Part shown: piece after piece, positions 60,849-64,000 of the stretch | Position numbering within the stretch: the stretch's first letter is position 1 | Layout of the letters: each line of letters opens with the position of its first letter | NCBI GenBank assembly: GCA_900541345.1 | Contig: UQJE01000003.1 | Coordinates: 1-64,000 of the forward strand | Length of the DNA stretch: 64,000 nucleotides | From: an uncultured Blautia sp. | Lineage (GTDB): Bacteria; Bacillota; Clostridia; Lachnospirales; Lachnospiraceae | Direction: 5' to 3' | Made by a program: the position numbers and the translations under genes | Notes under the pieces: generated by a model | The model's input: the letters and a program-made list of their open reading frames with translations, nothing else | What the model was told of the DNA's origin: nothing | Database searches by the model: none

Positions 60849-62294
60849 ATGAGAGAAACTGGAATTTTAATGCCGGTTTCTTCTCTCCCGTCCCGGACGG
60901 GAGTAGGAGAGCTGGGAAAAGAAACGTATACATTTCTTGATATTTTAAAGGAAGCAGGAGTAAAAATCTGGCAGGTTTTGCCTATGAATCCTCTTGGATA
61001 TGGAAATTCCCCTTATCAGCCTTATTCCTCCTGTGCAGGGGACGAGCTTTATATAAGTTTAGAGCTTCTGTATGAAGAAGGGCTTTTAAAAGAGCTTCCT
61101 CCTTCTCATCTTGAAAATGCAAAAAAAGTGGAATATGAAAAAGTACGGGCATGGAAAGAAGGATATTTAAGAGAAGCCTTTGAAAATTTTCAGGAGACAG
61201 AGGAATATCATGAGTTTATTTCTGAGGAATGGGTGCGTTCCTATGGAATATTCCGCGCTTTAAAAAAAGAAAATGAAAACCGCTGCTGGAATGAGTGGAG
61301 AGAAGAGCATAAAAACTGGAAGGGAGAAGCTTTATCAGAAGAAACAGAAAAAGAGGCTTCCTATCATATGTTTTTACAGTATGTATTTTTTTGCCAGTGG
61401 AAAAAGATAAAGGAATATGCAAATAAAAACGGGATTCGCATTATGGGAGATGTTCCTTTTTATGTGGGAATTGATTCTGTTGATGTATGGGCAGGCAAAG
61501 AAAACTTCCTCCTTGGTGCAGATGGCAGACCAACTTTTATTGCAGGCGTTCCGCCGGATTATTTCAGTGCAGTAGGACAGAGATGGGGAAATCCGGTTTA
61601 CGACTGGGAGTATCTGAAAAAAACAGGATATGATTTCTGGGTAAAGCGTATCGGATATAACAGCCGGCTTTTTGATTTGATTCGTATTGACCATTTTCGT
61701 GCTTTTGATACTTTTTGGAAAATCCCGGCTTCCTGCCCAACGGCAGTGGAGGGAGAGTGGATAGAAGCGCCGGGTTACGAGGTGCTGGATACTTTAAAAA
61801 GAGAAGTTCCGGAGGCTCATCTTGTGGCAGAAGACCTTGGAGATTTACGTCCGGAGGTACTTACCTTAAAAGATCATTATGGATTAAAGGGAATGAAGAT
61901 TCTTCAGTTCTCCATAGACACAAAAGGAAAATATGCAAGAGATACTTTTGAGGAAAAAGAAAATCTCATTATTTATACAGGAACCCATGACAACGATACC
62001 ATTATGGAATGGTATGGGAAAATGTCCTGCGCAGCAAAGAGAAAAATTCGTCGTTTCCTTAAAAAACAGGGAATTAAAACAGGTTCTGTAAAAGACAGGC
62101 TTCTTGCCTATACATGGAGAAGCAGAGCAGAGTATGCCATTATTCCGGCGGCGGATATTCTGGGGCTTGGAAAAGAGGCGCACTTAAATACGCCGGGAAC
62201 TGTGGGAAGTCCCAACTGGGAATGGAGAATGACAGACATGAAGCGTCTGGCAGAGGAGCTTTATAAATATAAGAAGCAGATGACAGAAAGGTAA
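60849..62294 (+). CDS. malQ: 4-alpha-glucanotransferase
   Basis: MalQ disproportionates malto-oligosaccharides so that short chains become phosphorylase substrates. The 481-residue GH77 enzyme has the N-terminal GILMPVSSLPSRTGVGELG and the motifs WQVLPMNPLGYGNSPYQPYSS, GDVPFYVGIDSVDVWA and GVPPDYFSAVGQRWGNPVYDW. Later it has FDLIRIDHFRAFDTFW (nucleophile region), HLVAEDLGDLRPEV and YTGTHDNDTIMEWY. ATG 60849 has AAGAGGTG upstream; the GTG nine bases earlier is a poorer alternative. It lies 12 bases after glgP in the same operon. Confidence 0.96.
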   Translation: MRETGILMPVSSLPSRTGVGELGKETYTFLDILKEAGVKIWQVLPMNPLGYGNSPYQPYSSCAGDELYISLELLYEEGLLKELPPSHLENAKKVEYEKVRAWKEGYLREAFENFQETEEYHEFISEEWVRSYGIFRALKKENENRCWNEWREEHKNWKGEALSEETEKEASYHMFLQYVFFCQWKKIKEYANKNGIRIMGDVPFYVGIDSVDVWAGKENFLLGADGRPTFIAGVPPDYFSAVGQRWGNPVYDWEYLKKTGYDFWVKRIGYNSRLFDLIRIDHFRAFDTFWKIPASCPTAVEGEWIEAPGYEVLDTLKREVPEAHLVAEDLGDLRPEVLTLKDHYGLKGMKILQFSIDTKGKYARDTFEEKENLIIYTGTHDNDTIMEWYGKMSCAAKRKIRRFLKKQGIKTGSVKDRLLAYTWRSRAEYAIIPAADILGLGKEAHLNTPGTVGSPNWEWRMTDMKRLAEELYKYKKQMTER

Positions 62295-62304
62295 GAGACA
62301 GCAG

Positions 62305-64000
62305 ATGGAATTTGCAGGAGTTTATCATAAAACATCAGAGCAGATGAGCTATCCCTGTAATGAGAGGGAGCTGATTATCAATTTAAAAACAGGATATGAT
62401 GTAAAGCGCGTGTTTCTTCATCAGGGAGATCCATTCGAAGCCGGAATTCTCGGTGGCAATGAAAAATGGGTTGGAAAAAGGGAAGAAATCTGTTATAAAA
62501 AGCGCTTAAAGCATCAGATATGGTGGACAACCACACTTGTTCCACCGTATAAAAGATGTAAGTATTATTTTGAACTTCATACAGATAAAGAAGTGTGGTA
62601 TTATTTTGAGGACGGCTTTTTAAAGGAAGAGCAGCTTCACATGGAAGGGCGTATGCTTCAGTGTTTTATTGTGCCCTGGATGAATCAGGCAGATATAAAC
62701 GTAACTCCGGACTGGGTAAACGATACGGTGTGGTATCAGATTTTTCCAGACCGTTTCTGTAACGGAACGCCGGAGAAAAACGGGGAGGATATTCTTCCAT
62801 GGCGCACAGGTCCTGTTACAAACCAGGAGCGATTCGGCGGAAATCTTGCAGGAATCAGAAAGCGTCTTTCATATTTAAAAGAGCTCGGTATTAATGGAAT
62901 CTACTTGAATCCCATTATGGAAGCAGAGTCTAACCATAAATATGATACAAGAGACTACACAAAAATAGACCCTTATTTTGGAGATAATGAAGAGTTTGCC
63001 CTTCTTGTAAAAGAAGCCCATGAACTTGGTATCCGGATAATGGTGGACGCTGTGTTTAATCACTGTGGAAGGCGTTTTGCTCAGTGGCTTGATGTGGAGG
63101 AAAAAGGAGAAAAATCTGAGTTTGCAGACTGGTTTATGATTCACGACTGGAATGCATTAAAAAAGCAGGGAGATACAAGAGACGGAAGATTTTATTCCTT
63201 TGCATTTAATGAATATATGCCGAAATTAAATACAAATAATGAAGAAGTGATTCGGTATTTCTCAGATATTTGCGAAAGCTGGATTCGCGATTTTGATATT
63301 GACGGCATCCGATTTGATGTGGGAAATGAGGTATCCCACCGCTTCTTAAAACGTGTAAGGGAGAGGGTAAAATCTTTAAAACCGGATATTTATCTTTTGG
63401 GAGAAATCTGGCACGATGCAAGCCAGTGGCTTATGGGGGATGAATACGATTCCGTTATGAATTATCCTCTTATGAGCGGAATCCATGACTTTTTCCTTGA
63501 TAAGGAAAGTACAAAAGAGGATTTTGAATATATGGTAAACCGTTGTTACACCATGTATATGCAGCAGTGCAACAATGTTTTGTTTAATCTTCTGGATTCT
63601 CACGATACAGAGCGTCTGATGAATCGATTAAAAAATCTGAACGTCTTTTATCAGCAGTTGGCGGTTCTTTTTACCATGCCTGGAAGTCCCTGTATTTATT
63701 ACGGAACGGAAATTGCAATGGAAGGAGGACACGATCCGGACTGCAGGCGCTGTATGCCGTGGGATGAAATGGATTCTGAGGAAAACAGAAAGTGTCTGGA
63801 AGAAATGAAAAAACTGATTTCTCTTAGAAAATCAGAAAAAACTTTTAAGAGCCTTTATTTCCATTTTCCGGATACATACAGAGAAAAACGCTGTGTGGAG
63901 TATATTAAACTGGACGATGCGGGAAATAAGATTCAGGTAGTTTTAAATTGTACAAAAGATTCTGTTGATGCACTGGATGGGGGAGAAATTCTCTTTGCAA
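62305..64000 (+). CDS. GH13 neopullulanase/cyclomaltodextrinase-like enzyme, 3'-truncated
   Basis: This is the first 565 codons of an alpha-amylase-family enzyme running off the window end. The N-terminal part (residues 1-125) is a CBM34-like domain (VYHKTSEQMSYPCNEREL, VFLHQGDPFEAGI). The barrel starts with DTVWYQIFPDRFCNGTPEKN and has the conserved regions IMVDAVFNHCG, DGIRFDVGNEVS (nucleophile Asp), YLLGEIWHDA (acid/base Glu) and LLDSHDTERL (stabiliser Asp). The pattern is that of GH13_20 neopullulanase or maltogenic amylase. It begins 10 bases after malQ (weak AGAGACAG ribosome site). No signal peptide, so it acts on imported dextrins. The end lies past base 64000. Confidence 0.93.
   Translation, partial: MEFAGVYHKTSEQMSYPCNERELIINLKTGYDVKRVFLHQGDPFEAGILGGNEKWVGKREEICYKKRLKHQIWWTTTLVPPYKRCKYYFELHTDKEVWYYFEDGFLKEEQLHMEGRMLQCFIVPWMNQADINVTPDWVNDTVWYQIFPDRFCNGTPEKNGEDILPWRTGPVTNQERFGGNLAGIRKRLSYLKELGINGIYLNPIMEAESNHKYDTRDYTKIDPYFGDNEEFALLVKEAHELGIRIMVDAVFNHCGRRFAQWLDVEEKGEKSEFADWFMIHDWNALKKQGDTRDGRFYSFAFNEYMPKLNTNNEEVIRYFSDICESWIRDFDIDGIRFDVGNEVSHRFLKRVRERVKSLKPDIYLLGEIWHDASQWLMGDEYDSVMNYPLMSGIHDFFLDKESTKEDFEYMVNRCYTMYMQQCNNVLFNLLDSHDTERLMNRLKNLNVFYQQLAVLFTMPGSPCIYYGTEIAMEGGHDPDCRRCMPWDEMDSEENRKCLEEMKKLISLRKSEKTFKSLYFHFPDTYREKRCVEYIKLDDAGNKIQVVLNCTKDSVDALDGGEILFA

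Overview
The window looks like chromosomal DNA of a gut-type, spore-forming, anaerobic Gram-positive bacterium, most likely a Lachnospiraceae member (Clostridia). The evidence is moderate-to-low GC with strong AGGAGG ribosome binding sites, short operons with ATGA overlaps, Rnf-type electron transport genes, a cotJC spore-coat fragment, a TupABC-type oxyanion transporter, a bacteriohemerythrin and a glycogen/maltodextrin operon. The first 12 bases are Illumina adapter residue, so base 1 is a contig edge and the first gene is cut. The last gene is cut at 64000.

Layout. (1) 1-7361, plus strand: one molybdenum/tungsten cofactor operon with a ThiF/MoeB-like E1 fragment, moaA, tupABC, moeA, a MoeA fused to a periplasmic-binding-like domain, and a MOSC protein. 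(2) 7430-9489: malic enzyme and a YitT-family membrane protein. (3) 9550-17260: two ABC-2 type export/immunity-like transporters interleaved with two-component genes. The first response regulator is frameshifted, leaving one intact regulator and two kinases. (4) 17379-23705: bacteriohemerythrin, two GNAT acetyltransferases, two MATE transporters, a DUF5714-arsenate reductase fusion and a transaldolase-family aldolase. (5) 23913-29475: an unusual Rnf-like cluster (RnfC, RnfD, an RnfG whose domain is split by two tandem FMN-binding-like repeats, a divergent RnfE-like protein) followed by convergent apbE, the flavin transferase. RnfA and RnfB are absent from the window. (6) 29660-31286: a DUF134-NifX fusion behind a promoter flanked by an inverted repeat, plus a PflX-like radical SAM protein. 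(7) 31452-34275, minus: TrkH/TrkA potassium uptake. (8) 34481-36819: AraC regulator and divergent MATE transporter. (9) 36835-39097: a cotJC gene missing its 5' end directly downstream of a large serine recombinase, with a small divergent ORF. This resembles the intervening elements known in sporulation genes. (10) 39092-43476: AraC regulator, GPH-type sugar transporter, an HPr-like protein without the catalytic His, and a GH78-like glycosidase. (11) 43523-45125, minus: secreted metallo-beta-lactamase-fold protein and the tmRNA gene with a consensus promoter. (12) 45230-49870: two-component system, uracil-DNA glycosylase and a SpoVB/MurJ-like flippase. (13) 49948-64000: LacI regulator and a divergent maltodextrin/glycogen operon (MalEFG-like transporter without ATPase, pullulanase, debranching enzyme, phosphorylase, 4-alpha-glucanotransferase, GH13 neopullulanase-like enzyme).

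No intergenic stretch exceeds 300 bases apart from 44621-45229, which holds the tmRNA gene, its promoter and its terminator. I saw no rRNA, tRNA, CRISPR array or insertion sequence. The strongest candidates for something new are the nested, repeat-bearing RnfG in an incomplete Rnf cluster, the recombinase-interrupted cotJC, the DUF5714-ArsC fusion, and the terminator that sits directly behind the promoter of a MATE gene.
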